64,000 nucleotides of DNA from Pararhizobium sp. A13 (GCF_040126305.1 NZ_CP149511.1:992001-1056000), one strand, 5' to 3'; numbered from the stretch's first letter, positions 43,636-52,840 are shown. The notes: generated by a model from the sequence alone, not told the origin. Translations and numbers: made by a program.

Positions 43636-45023
43636 GACGCGCTCCGCTGCTTCAGCCACTTTTCGAGGTAATGAATGTCCGTCTCGCCCCGTGCGAATTC
43701 GTGGTCCTCGAACAAAGCGCGCAAGAATGGGATATTGGTAGAAATCCCGTCGAGACGAATGTCCGCCAGTGCATCGCGCATTTTGGCCATGGCCTCGGTG
43801 CGAGTCGCGGCATGAACGATCAATTTTGCGATTAAGGAATCGTAGTATGGCGAAACCTTGTAGCCAGTCTGCACGTGGGTATCGACACGGATGCCCGGAC
43901 CATTGGGTAACTCCAGGGCGGTGATGACACCAGCTGAGGGCATAAACGTCGCGGGGTCTTCGGCATTGATCCGGCACTCGAACGAATGGCCGTCGCTTTT
44001 GATCTCGCTCTGGCCGATGTCCAGAGCCCTGCCTTGGGCCACTTTGATCTGCGCTTGAACGATGTCGAGACCTGTCGTCATCTCCGTGACCGGGTGCTCG
44101 ACCTGAAGCCGCGTGTTCATCTCGATGAAATAGAACGCGCCATCTTCATAGAGGAACTCGAAAGTACCAACGCCGTGATAGCCGATCTGCCGGCAGGCCT
44201 CGACGCAGGCTTCGCCGACCTGCCGGATCGGTTCCGGAGGGATCCCTGGCGCCGGCGCTTCCTCCACCACCTTCTGGTGACGGCGCTGCATCGAGCAGTC
44301 GCGATGTCCAAGCCAGACGGCATTGCCATGGGTATCGCAAAGCACTTGGATTTCGATATGACGGGGACGCTGTAAAAACTTTTCCATATAGAGCGCCGGT
44401 GAGCCGAATGCCTGCCGAGCCTCTTCACGAGTCAACGCGATCGCTTCATGCAGCGAGTCGGCCTCCGTTACGACGCGCATGCCCCGCCCGCCGCCACCGC
44501 CGGCGGCTTTGATAATCACCGGATAGCCGATCTCCGAGGCGGTCTTCTCAACAGCATCGCGATCGTCCGGAAGCGCGGTGTCTGGCCCGGGCACGCAGGG
44601 CACTCCGGCCGCCATCATCGCGCTTTTTGCCGAAATTTTGTCGCCCATGGTTGCGATCGATCGCGCGTCCGGTCCGATAAAGACCAAGCCGGCCTTTTTG
44701 ACCGCCTCCGCAAAAGCGGCATTCTCTGAAAGAAACCCATAGCCGGGATGGATCGCACCCGCCCCGGACAGGCGCGCGGCCAGGAGAATGGCATCCTGAT
44801 TGAGGTAGCTTTTACCGGCGCTTGAGGGGCCGATGCAGAGGAACACATCGGAAGACTTGCCATAGGATGCGTCACGGTCCGCTTCCGAGCAGATAGTGAC
44901 GGTCTTCAGGCCAAGCTCCTGGCAGGCTCTCTGGATCCTGAGCGCGATCTCACCGCGGTTGGCGATCAGAACTGCCTCGAACTGACGGTCGACTTCCGCC
45001 ACCTTGACCTGCACCTTGCCCAT
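43632..45023 (-). CDS. accC: Biotin carboxylase (AccC-like)
   Basis: A 463-residue ATP-grasp biotin carboxylase of full length: VLIANRGEIALRIQRAC, HPGYGFLSENA, ATP loop IIKAAGGGGGRGMRVV, HIEIQVL, EEAPAPGIP and the catalytic FIEMNTRLQVEHPVTEM. It carboxylates a biotin carrier using bicarbonate and ATP. Being in an operon with pxpABC and not with accA/accD, it is probably a dedicated copy and not the housekeeping acetyl-CoA carboxylase subunit. Confidence 0.85.
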   Translation of the reverse strand: MGKVQVKVAEVDRQFEAVLIANRGEIALRIQRACQELGLKTVTICSEADRDASYGKSSDVFLCIGPSSAGKSYLNQDAILLAARLSGAGAIHPGYGFLSENAAFAEAVKKAGLVFIGPDARSIATMGDKISAKSAMMAAGVPCVPGPDTALPDDRDAVEKTASEIGYPVIIKAAGGGGGRGMRVVTEADSLHEAIALTREEARQAFGSPALYMEKFLQRPRHIEIQVLCDTHGNAVWLGHRDCSMQRRHQKVVEEAPAPGIPPEPIRQVGEACVEACRQIGYHGVGTFEFLYEDGAFYFIEMNTRLQVEHPVTEMTTGLDIVQAQIKVAQGRALDIGQSEIKSDGHSFECRINAEDPATFMPSAGVITALELPNGPGIRVDTHVQTGYKVSPYYDSLIAKLIVHAATRTEAMAKMRDALADIRLDGISTNIPFLRALFEDHEFARGETDIHYLEKWLKQRSAS

Positions 45024-45455
45024 TCAGGCGATCTCCGCCAGCATATCGCCCACCTCAACTTCGCCGCCATCGATGTCGGTCAGGCGCGTCAGGCGTCCCG
45101 AGCGCGGCGCAGCGATCTTGTTGAAGACTTTCATTGCCTCGATAATGAAGAGCGTTTGTCCCGCTTCGACCTCGTCGCCAAGCTTGACGAAGGCGTTTTC
45201 TCCCGGCGCAGGCGCTGCATGAAGGACCCCGTAAACTGGCGCTGTCACGACCAGTCCAGGGTCGACGGCGGATGCGGTCGGCGGGCCTCGTGAGATATCA
45301 GTGGGCGCTTCATCCACCGAAACGAGCGGCACCCCTTCGTTGGAGGTGGCCGTCCGGAAAATCCGAACCGTCGTCTCCTTTTCTGAGACGGTCAGTTCGG
45401 TGATTTTAGATTGCCCGACAAAATCGATCAGGGTTTTGATTTTCGAAAGGTCCAT
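45024..45455 (-). CDS. accB: Biotin carboxyl carrier protein (AccB-like)
   Basis: A 143-residue carrier protein. The N-terminus (MDLSKIKTLIDFVGQSKITEL) resembles the AccB dimer region; a Pro/Thr-rich linker follows; the C-terminal domain has VTAPVYGVLHAAPAPGE and the intact biotinylation motif IIEAMKVFNKI with Lys at about residue 110. It is the first gene of the operon and directly precedes accC (stop and start adjacent). It is the only protein in the operon that can carry biotin. Confidence 0.85.
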   Translation of the reverse strand: MDLSKIKTLIDFVGQSKITELTVSEKETTVRIFRTATSNEGVPLVSVDEAPTDISRGPPTASAVDPGLVVTAPVYGVLHAAPAPGENAFVKLGDEVEAGQTLFIIEAMKVFNKIAAPRSGRLTRLTDIDGGEVEVGDMLAEIA

Positions 45456-46273
45456 GAGTCCACTCGGTATTCGGAACGCTTTCCTGCAGCCGATGCAATG
45501 TGTGCAGAGCCGCGATCAGCGATTGCTTTCCGTAGCATGACCGACCCTCAGATGGGGTCAGACGAACTTTCAATGGACCGACGAATTTCTATTTGAGATT
45601 CCAACCAATGGGTCTGGCGTTCGAAGACGCTAAATCCGGCGAGAACGAAGAAATCAGAGCTCGGATAGTGTGAGTGACCTGACTCATCCAAATTCAGTGG
45701 GCGCAACCGGGCCCCCTCAAACGAAAAATCCGAACCTGGCCGCCTATGTCGCCCGCGGCGAAGCGCGGTCCGCCTACAAGCGGGCTTTCGACGGGATTGG
45801 GTTTACACCGGCAAGCCACCGACCGGCTGATTGAGGTCCGTCCTGGGCTCGAAGTCGTCATCCGAGTTTTTTCAGTTTGTTGGTCCTGACCTATACGTTT
45901 ATCGAACGCGGCCATCTAAAAACATTGCGGAAACAGTCAGTCAAAAGCGGGAGAAAACATGACCGCCGCAACACCATGCGACGTTCACCTGCCTCTTCGC
46001 CGGCGATTGCCATCCAGACCCCTCACACGCAGTGCAGTTTTGTGAATATTTTATCAAATAAGATGAAACGAAGATTGCGCAGACCGGGCTATGGTTCACA
46101 ATGCGATGTGGCCGAAAGAACATGGACGGCGATATTGGATAAAATGTGCGCCAGGAATACCGCCCAACGGTCCTGGGTCCAAAGACTGACAATTGTTAAG
46201 CGCGGGATCGTGGCCCACTTGTTAAATTCTCATCAAAACGATATTTCTCGGGAAACCGAAAGGGCAGGATCGA
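45456..46273. other. Intergenic region without a recognisable gene
   Basis: About 820 bases between the accB start and the DeoR-type gene. Short open frames exist on both strands, but none has a good ribosome site, a family motif or consistent codon use. Part of it (about 45690-45840) has coding-like composition and might be a decayed gene. The stretch 46030-46270 is more AT-rich and should hold the DeoR gene promoter. The accB promoter must lie in the first 150 bases. Confidence 0.5.
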
Positions 46274-47002
46274 ATGAACAGTCGTAAGGGACACCGCATC
46301 GCGGCGCTATCAGATGCCCTTTCACAGCACCGCATTCTCCACATCAAAAGCGCTGCCCAGATACTCCGCGTTTCCGAGATGACAGTCCGCCGGGATGTGA
46401 GCGCCAACCCGGACCAGTTCGCCTTTTTCGGCGGCCATATCGTACCGTCCGCAGATCTTGAGAACGACAATCCCTATGAACTAGCCAAAGCTGCGGATAG
46501 TCATGCCGTTGCAAAGAAGCAAGTTTGCTCCCACGCTATTGAGTACATTCACGATGACGACACGATCTTCTTCGATTGTGGCACGACGCTGCCATACCTT
46601 GTTGACCTTCTCCCGGATCATTTTCATATCACCGCGATCTGCTACGCCCTCAATGTCGCCGAACGGCTGACCCGCAAACCGAACGTCCGCCTCGTTATGC
46701 TAGGTGGGCTTTATCATCCGGCTTCAGCATCTTTTTCCGGTTCCACAGCGCTGGAAACGCTCGATTCGCTCGGTATCAACGTCGCCTTTCTCTCCGCCGC
46801 AGGCGTCGATAGCCGCCGCGGCGCGACATGCGCGCATTTCCACGAGGCGGAAATAAAGCGGAAAGCCATGTCCCGGGCCCAGAAGAACATTCTTCTTGTC
46901 GACAGCAGCAAGATCGGGAAGCTCAAGCCAGTTTTCTTCAGCGATCTGCAATCTTTCGACGCCGTCATCACCGAAGACGGAATCAGAGAATTCGGCGGCT
47001 GA
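46274..47002 (+). CDS. DeoR-family transcriptional regulator of deoxyribose genes
   Basis: A 242-residue DeoR-type repressor. The N-terminal helix-turn-helix is HRILHIKSAAQILRVSEMTV then RRDVS; the sugar-phosphate sensing domain has DDTIFFDCGTTLPYL, ITAICYALNVAERL, VMLGGLYHPAS and LVDSSKIGK. It lies upstream of, and in line with, deoC and the aldehyde dehydrogenase. By analogy with DeoR it should release its operator when deoxyribose 5-phosphate is present. The reading frame starts at an ATG with AGGATCGA before it. Confidence 0.75.
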   Translation: MNSRKGHRIAALSDALSQHRILHIKSAAQILRVSEMTVRRDVSANPDQFAFFGGHIVPSADLENDNPYELAKAADSHAVAKKQVCSHAIEYIHDDDTIFFDCGTTLPYLVDLLPDHFHITAICYALNVAERLTRKPNVRLVMLGGLYHPASASFSGSTALETLDSLGINVAFLSAAGVDSRRGATCAHFHEAEIKRKAMSRAQKNILLVDSSKIGKLKPVFFSDLQSFDAVITEDGIREFGG

Positions 47003-47063
47003 TTGCCTGTTTCTACGCGTCCCTGTGAGAATCAATCTTGACGTCGCCTCAATCTGATGGAAT

Positions 47064-47099
47064 GGTAACAAAAAAGTGAAACAAAAATAACAAATTGTC
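47064..47099 (+). promoter_or_regulatory. A-rich direct repeats upstream of deoC
   Basis: AACAAA motifs recur at 47067, 47080 and 47089 in a very A-rich stretch that ends about 50 bases before the deoC start; a TATAAC that could be a -10 box follows at about 47114. DeoR-family repressors often use short direct repeats. The assignment is weak. Confidence 0.35.
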
Positions 47100-47149
47100 G
47101 CCGGGCTTTGGTCTATAACACCATCCCAGCTTACCGGGAGGGACAGCAC

Positions 47150-48169
47150 GTGGAAGCAGACACCGGACAGCAGCACAGGACGGTGGCCCTTGAGGCGTCG
47201 CCGATTCTGTCGAACCACGCCCCGGTGCGCAATCCGGGCATGCCGCTCGATCTCTCGTGGGTGCTGGATTCGCGCGTCAACCTGTCGGCGACCGAACGCC
47301 GCGTCGCGACCCTGCCGGGCCGCCGCACGGTCAAGAAGGACGCGCAGGCGGCCTGGCTCCTGAAGGCGGTCACTTGCATCGATCTGACGACACTGAACGG
47401 CGACGATACCCCCGAGCGTGTCAAACGGTTGTGCGCCAAGGCGATGAACCCGGTACGCGCCGACATTCTGGATTCCCTTGGCATGGGCGGCCGTTCGATC
47501 ACCACCGGAGCCATCTGCGTCTACCATCGTTTTGTTGCGACGGCCGTCGAGGCGCTCGGAGATTCCGGCATTCCGGTTGCCGCGGTTTCGACCGGTTTCC
47601 CGGCCGGTCTCAGCCCGCACCATCTCAAGGTCAAGGAAATCGAAGCATCGGTTGCCGACGGCGCCAGAGAAATCGATATCGTCATCACCCGCGAGCATGT
47701 GCTGACCGGCAATTGGACAGCGCTTTACGAGGAAATGAGGGATTATCGCGCAGCCTCTGGCGATGCCCATGTCAAGGCAATTCTGGCGACCGGCGACCTG
47801 AAGACGTTGCGCAATGTCACCAAGGCCTCGCTGGTTTGCATGATGGCAGGTGCCGATTTCATCAAGACATCGACCGGCAAGGAAGGCGTCAACGCGACGC
47901 TGGCCGTGACATTGACCATGCTGCGGGCGATCCGCGCCTATCAGGAGCGCACCGGCATCAAGATCGGCTACAAGCCGGCCGGCGGCATTTCCGCGGCGAA
48001 GGACGTGTTGAACTACCAGTTCCTGATGAAGGACGAACTGGGTCGCGAGTGGCTGGAACCTGACCTTTTCCGTATCGGTGCTTCGAGCCTGCTTGCGGAT
48101 ATCGAGCGGCAGCTGGAGCACCACGTCACCGGTGCCTATTCGGCCCTCAACAGACACCCGATTGGATGA
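47150..48169 (+). CDS. deoC: Deoxyribose-phosphate aldolase
   Basis: A 339-residue class I aldolase starting at GTG 47150 with GGGAGGG seven bases upstream. It is of the longer DeoC type: TCIDLTTLNGDDTPERVKRL, ITTGAICVYHRFV, VSTGFPAG, GAREIDIVI, HVKAILATGDL (Lys of the proton relay), the Schiff-base lysine in ADFIKTSTGKEG and KPAGGI. It splits 2-deoxyribose 5-phosphate into glyceraldehyde 3-phosphate and acetaldehyde. The stop overlaps the aldehyde dehydrogenase start (ATGA), which would oxidise the acetaldehyde. Confidence 0.88.
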   Translation: MEADTGQQHRTVALEASPILSNHAPVRNPGMPLDLSWVLDSRVNLSATERRVATLPGRRTVKKDAQAAWLLKAVTCIDLTTLNGDDTPERVKRLCAKAMNPVRADILDSLGMGGRSITTGAICVYHRFVATAVEALGDSGIPVAAVSTGFPAGLSPHHLKVKEIEASVADGAREIDIVITREHVLTGNWTALYEEMRDYRAASGDAHVKAILATGDLKTLRNVTKASLVCMMAGADFIKTSTGKEGVNATLAVTLTMLRAIRAYQERTGIKIGYKPAGGISAAKDVLNYQFLMKDELGREWLEPDLFRIGASSLLADIERQLEHHVTGAYSALNRHPIG

Positions 48170-50562
48170 TCCAGATGACTGTTGCCAAATATTTCGACGA
48201 AATGTCCTACGGCCCCGCACCTGAAGCCGATACAGAAGCTCGCGAATGGCTGGCGCGCCACACTTCCGGCTTCGGTCACTTCATTAATGGCGCGTTCGTG
48301 CCCTCCGCGTCAGCTAAGTGCTTCGACACGTTCGAACCGGCTACCGGCAAGGTCCTGGCGAAGCTCGCGAATGGCGGCACGGCGGATGTGGACAACGCGG
48401 TTGCCGCGGCCCGCAAGGCACAGGCGTCATGGGCACGGCTGTCGGGTCATGCGCGCGCGCGCCATCTCTATGCCCTTGCCCGGATGATCCAGCGCCATGC
48501 GCGTCTGATTGCTGTGGTCGAGGCCATCGATAACGGCAAACCGATCCGCGAGACCCGCGATCTCGACGTGCCGCTGGCAGCCCGTCATTTCTATCATCAT
48601 GCCGGATGGGCGCAAATCCAGGACACGGAATTTGCCGATCATGTGCCGGTGGGCGTCGTCGGTCAGATCATCCCGTGGAATTTCCCATTCCTGATGCTGG
48701 CCTGGAAAGTGGCGCCGGCCCTGGCGCTCGGCAATGCCGTCGTTCTAAAACCTGCCGAATTCACATCGCTGACGGCGCTTCTCTTTGCCGAACTCGCATC
48801 CGCAGCGGGCCTTCCGCCGGGCGTGCTCAACATCGTGACGGGAGACGGCGAAACAGGAGCGCTGCTTGTCGGGCACGAGGATATCGACAAGATTGCCTTT
48901 ACCGGATCGACCGAAGTCGGGCGCGTCATTCGTGAGCGTACCGCGGGCAGCGGTAAATCGTTGACATTGGAACTCGGCGGCAAGTCACCTTTCATCGTTT
49001 TTGACGACGCAGATATTGACGGCGCCGTGGAAGGCGTCGTCGATGCGATCTGGTTCAATCAGGGGCAGGTCTGCTGCGCGGGTTCGCGGCTTCTGGTCCA
49101 AGAAGGCATTGCCGATCTTTTCCATGCGCGGCTGAAGCGCCGTATGCAGACATTGCGGGTCGGCCAGCCTCTGGATAAATGCATCGACATGGGTGCGATC
49201 ATCGCGCCTGTGCAATTGACGCGCATCGAAGCACTGGTGAAAAAGGGAGTTTCAGAAGGCGCGACGCTGCATCAAGCCAAGATCGACATGCCGAAGGGCG
49301 GCAGCTTCTATCCGCCAACGCTTCTCAGCGGCGTGCAGCCGACATCGACCGTCGCGACCGAGGAAATCTTCGGGCCGGTTGCGGTCTCCATGACTTTCCG
49401 TACACCGGAAGAGGCGATCCAGCTTGCCAATCACACGCGCTACGGCCTCGCCGCCAGCCTCTGGAGCGAGACGATCGGCTTGGCGCTGAACGTTGCGGCG
49501 AAGCTCGCAGCAGGCGTGGTTTGGGTGAATGCCACCAATTTGTTCGACGCAGCCGTCGGTTTTGGCGGCAAACGCGAATCCGGTTTCGGCCGGGAAGGCG
49601 GACGGGAAGGTTGTTACGAATATCTGAAGCCGAAGGCTTGGATCGGTCGCAAGGCGCGCACAGCAACGCCCGCTCTTTCGCAAGTGAAGCCGGCTGCCGG
49701 CGATTTTACCCTGTCCACCATTGACCGGACGGCAAAGCTCTTCATCGGTGGCAAGCAGGCGCGGCCGGACGGCAATTATTCCCGTGTCATCGCCTCACCC
49801 AAGGGCAAGGCGATCGGCGAAGTTGGCGAGGGCAACCGCAAGGACATCCGCAATGCCGTGGTTGCCGCTCAAGCCGCCTCCGCTTGGTCGAACGCTACCG
49901 CCCATAACCGCGCCCAGATTCTCTACTATGTCGCCGAAAACCTCAGTGGTCGCGCCGATGAGTTCGCCGCGCGGATAACAGCGATGACCGGCGCTTCCGC
50001 AGCCAATGCAAAAGCAGAGGTTGACGCCGCGATTTCGCGCCTCTTCACCTATGCAGCCTGGGCGGACAAATATGAAGGCGTCGTTCACCAGCCGCCGCTT
50101 CGCGGTGTTGCCCTGGCTATGCCGGAAGCCATCGGCGTCGTTGGCGTCATTTGCCCGCCGGAAGCGCCGCTGCTCGGCTTTGTCAGTCTGGTGGCGCCAC
50201 TGATTGCCACTGGCAATCGTGTCGTCGCGGTGCCGAGCGAACCCTATCCGCTGTCGGCGACGGATTTCTATTCCATTCTGGAAACGTCGGATGTGCCTGC
50301 TGGTGTCGTCAATATCGTCACCGGATCGGCGGACGAACTGGCAAGGACCCTTGCCGCACACAATGACGTCGATGCGTTGTGGGCCTTCGGCTCCACTGAA
50401 CTTTCGGCGATGGTGGAGAAGCTGTCTTCGGGCAATCTGAAGCGAACTTTCGTGGACAATGGCAAGGTAACGGATTGGATGGACAAGGCCGCCGCCGAAG
50501 GTGTGGTGTACCTTCGGCGTGCTGTGGATGTGAAGAATATCTGGATCCCCTACGGAGAATAA
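48166..50562 (+). CDS. ALDH16-like aldehyde dehydrogenase with second, partial ALDH domain
   Basis: A 798-residue protein. Domain one (about 40-500) is a complete aldehyde dehydrogenase: PWNFPFLMLAWKVAPALALGN, TGSTEVGRVI, ELGGKSP with the general base Glu, and the nucleophile in FNQGQVCCAGSR. Domain two (about 520-798) repeats the NAD-binding half (ICPPEAPLLGFVSL; AFGSTELSAMV) but ends before any catalytic Cys. This matches the ALDH16 architecture. It is translationally coupled to deoC and most likely turns acetaldehyde into acetate. A second ATG nine bases downstream is an alternative start. Confidence 0.82.
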   Translation: MIQMTVAKYFDEMSYGPAPEADTEAREWLARHTSGFGHFINGAFVPSASAKCFDTFEPATGKVLAKLANGGTADVDNAVAAARKAQASWARLSGHARARHLYALARMIQRHARLIAVVEAIDNGKPIRETRDLDVPLAARHFYHHAGWAQIQDTEFADHVPVGVVGQIIPWNFPFLMLAWKVAPALALGNAVVLKPAEFTSLTALLFAELASAAGLPPGVLNIVTGDGETGALLVGHEDIDKIAFTGSTEVGRVIRERTAGSGKSLTLELGGKSPFIVFDDADIDGAVEGVVDAIWFNQGQVCCAGSRLLVQEGIADLFHARLKRRMQTLRVGQPLDKCIDMGAIIAPVQLTRIEALVKKGVSEGATLHQAKIDMPKGGSFYPPTLLSGVQPTSTVATEEIFGPVAVSMTFRTPEEAIQLANHTRYGLAASLWSETIGLALNVAAKLAAGVVWVNATNLFDAAVGFGGKRESGFGREGGREGCYEYLKPKAWIGRKARTATPALSQVKPAAGDFTLSTIDRTAKLFIGGKQARPDGNYSRVIASPKGKAIGEVGEGNRKDIRNAVVAAQAASAWSNATAHNRAQILYYVAENLSGRADEFAARITAMTGASAANAKAEVDAAISRLFTYAAWADKYEGVVHQPPLRGVALAMPEAIGVVGVICPPEAPLLGFVSLVAPLIATGNRVVAVPSEPYPLSATDFYSILETSDVPAGVVNIVTGSADELARTLAAHNDVDALWAFGSTELSAMVEKLSSGNLKRTFVDNGKVTDWMDKAAAEGVVYLRRAVDVKNIWIPYGE

Positions 50563-50687
50563 AGAATCCTGGACTGGTCAACTGGGCGGGAGGAGAACCG
50601 CTAAAAAAAGGCGAGAGCAGACGGAATTTGAGAGAAAAGCAAGGCCGTAAAGGCCTCGGTGAGTGACGATACGTCCTTGATGATTTG

Positions 50688-50716
50688 GGTTATCATGCTA
50701 TGTATATAACCATGAT
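50688..50716 (+). promoter_or_regulatory. Inverted repeats in the promoter of the Xre/RES toxin-antitoxin operon
   Basis: GGTTAT-N12-ATAACC (50688-50711) and ATCATG-N13-CATGAT (50692-50716) overlap just upstream of the antitoxin gene and cover a TATAAC that could serve as -10 box. Antitoxins of this class usually repress their own operon at such repeats. Confidence 0.45.
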
Positions 50717-50737
50717 CATTTTTACCGGAGCGGAATC

Positions 50738-51418
50738 ATGGCACTTGCCCACGGATCAATAGAGCTATCCGGCTTCGCGACGCTCACAGGAACGCCTAAG
50801 CAGGTCGGCGACCAGCTTGATCGGCTTGTTGCTGAGCAAGTCATTGCACTAACGCTCGAGCACGGAAGTGGCCCCGCAGTCAGGGCCCTAGCCGAGACGG
50901 TCGCTAGCATTGCACCGCTGGTTCGCACTATTCTGGAGCGTCGTCAGCGCGAAACTATCCAATCGATAATCGAGGCGCTGGTGCCTCAAGTGCCACCTCC
51001 ACAGCATATGCTCGTTGAAGCACGCATGACAGCGGACGCGAGAAGGGCCGTGCTTGAAAGCGGAGATTGGCTGACAGCTGCACAAATCGCGGAAGTCGCG
51101 GGCTTCAGCACAACCAATCCAAGCGCCCAGCCCAATAAATGGAAAAAGGATGGCCTGATCTTTGCTGTCAGGCATCGGGGTATCGATTACTTTCCAGGAT
51201 ATGCGTTGGATCCGGGAACTGGCTATCGCCCGATCAAGACACTTGCCAAGGTTCTAAAGGTTTTTGGTGAGAAAAAGGACGATTGGGGTCTCGCGTACTG
51301 GTTTGCCTCGGTAAACAGTTTCCTAGGTGGCATGCGGCCACAGGACATGCTGGCGGATCAGCCCGAACGAGTTGTTGCAGCCGCTGAAGATGAGTTGGCT
51401 GGCGCACTCCATGGGTAA
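50738..51418 (+). CDS. Xre/MbcA/ParS-type antitoxin
   Basis: A 226-residue protein directly before and overlapping a RES-domain toxin. The C-terminal part (DDWGLAYWFASVNSFLGGMRP then QDMLADQPERVVAAAEDE) matches the toxin-binding DUF2384 region of Xre/MbcA-type antitoxins, in which the end of the protein plugs the toxin's NAD site. A central segment GDWLTAAQIAEVAGFSTTNPS looks like the helix-turn-helix. The N-terminal 90 residues are longer than in many relatives. Start ATG has GGAGCGG upstream. Confidence 0.75.
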   Translation: MALAHGSIELSGFATLTGTPKQVGDQLDRLVAEQVIALTLEHGSGPAVRALAETVASIAPLVRTILERRQRETIQSIIEALVPQVPPPQHMLVEARMTADARRAVLESGDWLTAAQIAEVAGFSTTNPSAQPNKWKKDGLIFAVRHRGIDYFPGYALDPGTGYRPIKTLAKVLKVFGEKKDDWGLAYWFASVNSFLGGMRPQDMLADQPERVVAAAEDELAGALHG

Positions 51419-52112
51419 AGCGAAAACCGGACCAGGAGATAAACGGGTCGCTGTATCGACCGCCGATCTCCCTGCCCCGCCAAATGACCTGCCGAAATCC
51501 GTGAAAATTATGATCTGGCCGAAGGGCCAGATCATTCATCGAATCCATCTGAATCTGTACCGGGGTGTACAGTTCAATCCAGGCGTGAGAGGGAATGCGC
51601 GATTCAGCCCTATAAGGGATGCCATGGGAGCGAGCGTACCGACCCTCTACGGAGGCACAACGTTCGACTGCGCCGCAATGGAAACGGTCTTTCATGACGT
51701 GCCTTTTGCGGCCGGCCTGAAGACCTATGATCGGCAGAAGCTGACCGGACAGGTCTACTCGCAAGTCGCTCCCCAACGTGACTTCGCGCTGGCCGACCTA
51801 AGTTCGACCGCCTTGCGAAAACTTGGTATCCAGCGCAACCAGTTGATCGATACAGAAAAGGATCGTTATCCAGACACGCGCGCGTGGGCGGAGGCGATCC
51901 ATACTCAGTGTCCTGATATCGAGGGCCTATGCTGGATATCGCGCCAAGACGATCGTGCTCAAGCTCTAGTGTTGTTCGGGGACAGGGTGTCAGCGAAGGA
52001 TCTCGTGCCACGGGGTGATTCAATTGACGTCGTTTCAGACCTTGATGCCTACTCGTCGCTACTCGGGTTGGCGGATCGGATTGGCGTGAACATCGTCGAT
52101 GGAAAGGCGTAA
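51411..52112 (+). CDS. RES-domain toxin (NAD+-degrading type)
   Basis: A 233-residue RES protein from ATG 51411, overlapping the antitoxin gene by eight bases. The conserved Arg, Glu and Ser of the family are visible in order: LYRGVQFNPG...RFSP, GGTTFDCAAMETVFHD and the later GLCWISRQDD segment. RES toxins remove cellular NAD+ by phosphorolysis or hydrolysis and arrest growth. An open frame extends upstream to 51327 but lies inside the antitoxin gene and is not homologous. Confidence 0.78.
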   Translation: MGKAKTGPGDKRVAVSTADLPAPPNDLPKSVKIMIWPKGQIIHRIHLNLYRGVQFNPGVRGNARFSPIRDAMGASVPTLYGGTTFDCAAMETVFHDVPFAAGLKTYDRQKLTGQVYSQVAPQRDFALADLSSTALRKLGIQRNQLIDTEKDRYPDTRAWAEAIHTQCPDIEGLCWISRQDDRAQALVLFGDRVSAKDLVPRGDSIDVVSDLDAYSSLLGLADRIGVNIVDGKA

Positions 52113-52184
52113 CTCGGCTGCATCAGGCGGGATGGCAACAGAAGAAATATTGGGGAGACATATGGGGCAGCCGGCTGTTGGGTT

Positions 52185-52376
52185 GAGGGACTGCCTCCCG
52201 AGGAGTTACTTCTCGCTGGTGATCGTGGCGAGGTCCTATTCATTGTCGGAGCCGGCGCTTCCTATCCGGCGCCGTCGTTGCTGCCCCCGCAGACACGGCG
52301 CTTCGCTGCTTTGATTTGCGCCAGCAGTTCGCCACCGCGTTCGATAGCGCGAGCGGCGGGCGGACTTTTCGGATAA
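52185..52376 (+). pseudogene. Possible SIR2-like N-terminal fragment
   Basis: In one open frame the segment LPPEELLLAGDRGEVLFIVG then AGASYPAPSLLP looks like the NAD-binding start of SIR2-family proteins (xFxGAGxS). After that similarity ends and the frame stops at 52376. No start codon with a ribosome site is present. If real, it is a scrap of a larger gene lost beside the toxin-antitoxin pair. The rest of 52113-52408 holds nothing I recognise. Confidence 0.3.
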
Positions 52377-52408
52377 AGTTCTCTTTCTGATCATCTGAGG
52401 ACGCCAAG

Positions 52409-52840
52409 ATGCTAGCCTCTGACCTAACGAAATTTATCGAACAGGATCATCTGGCTTTGGATGCCTTCGTGAAGGGTGATCCTGAACCTCTGAAAAATCT
52501 CTACTCGCGACGGGATGACGTTATTATCGCTAATCCGTTCGGGCCGCCGGCGAAGGGGTGGGAAAGGGCCGCCGCGACCATGGAACGGGCTGCCACCAAT
52601 TACCGGGACGGCGAGGCCACCGCCTTTGAGCGCATCTCCGAGTACGCGACGGCGGACTTGGGGTACATCATCGAGGTCGAGCGTTTCCGATCCAAGGTCG
52701 GTGGTGGCGACAAGCTGGTGCCGATTGCGCTTCGGGTCACCACCATATTCCGGCGAGAGGAAGGCGGGTGGAGGATCGTCCTTCGTCATGCCGATCCGAT
52801 AACCTCACGCCGCCCGTCGGCGTCCATAGTCGGAGAGTAG
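52409..52840 (+). CDS. NTF2-like (SnoaL/DUF4440-type) protein
   Basis: A 143-residue protein of the nuclear transport factor 2 fold: LALDAFVKGDPEPLKNLYSR then RDDVIIANPFGPPAKGWE near the start, strand YIIEVERFRSK and VTTIFRREEGGWRIVLRHAD at the end. Such cone-shaped proteins may be enzymes or small-molecule binders; no specific activity can be named. It stands alone in an accessory stretch. Confidence 0.7.
   Translation: MLASDLTKFIEQDHLALDAFVKGDPEPLKNLYSRRDDVIIANPFGPPAKGWERAAATMERAATNYRDGEATAFERISEYATADLGYIIEVERFRSKVGGGDKLVPIALRVTTIFRREEGGWRIVLRHADPITSRRPSASIVGE

Noticed and set aside
43636..43977. Upstream extension of the biotin-carrier-like gene
   Set aside because: It overlaps the conserved end of accC in another frame; homology starts only at ATG 43635.
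45877..46287. 136-codon frame before the DeoR-type gene
   Set aside because: It crosses the promoter area, has no motif, and its composition shifts to AT-rich non-coding sequence.
46724..48220. Long minus-strand frame (498 codons) across the DeoR and deoC genes
   Set aside because: It is antisense to two well-supported genes, with no recognisable domain and arginine-rich shadow composition.
50738..50750. Sigma-54 promoter suggested by TGGCACTTGC near 50738
   Set aside because: The spacer between the two boxes is missing and the sequence is inside the antitoxin start codons.
52099..52314. Small frame starting within the end of the RES toxin gene
   Set aside because: No ribosome site or family, and the SIR2-like motif lies in a different frame of the same stretch.
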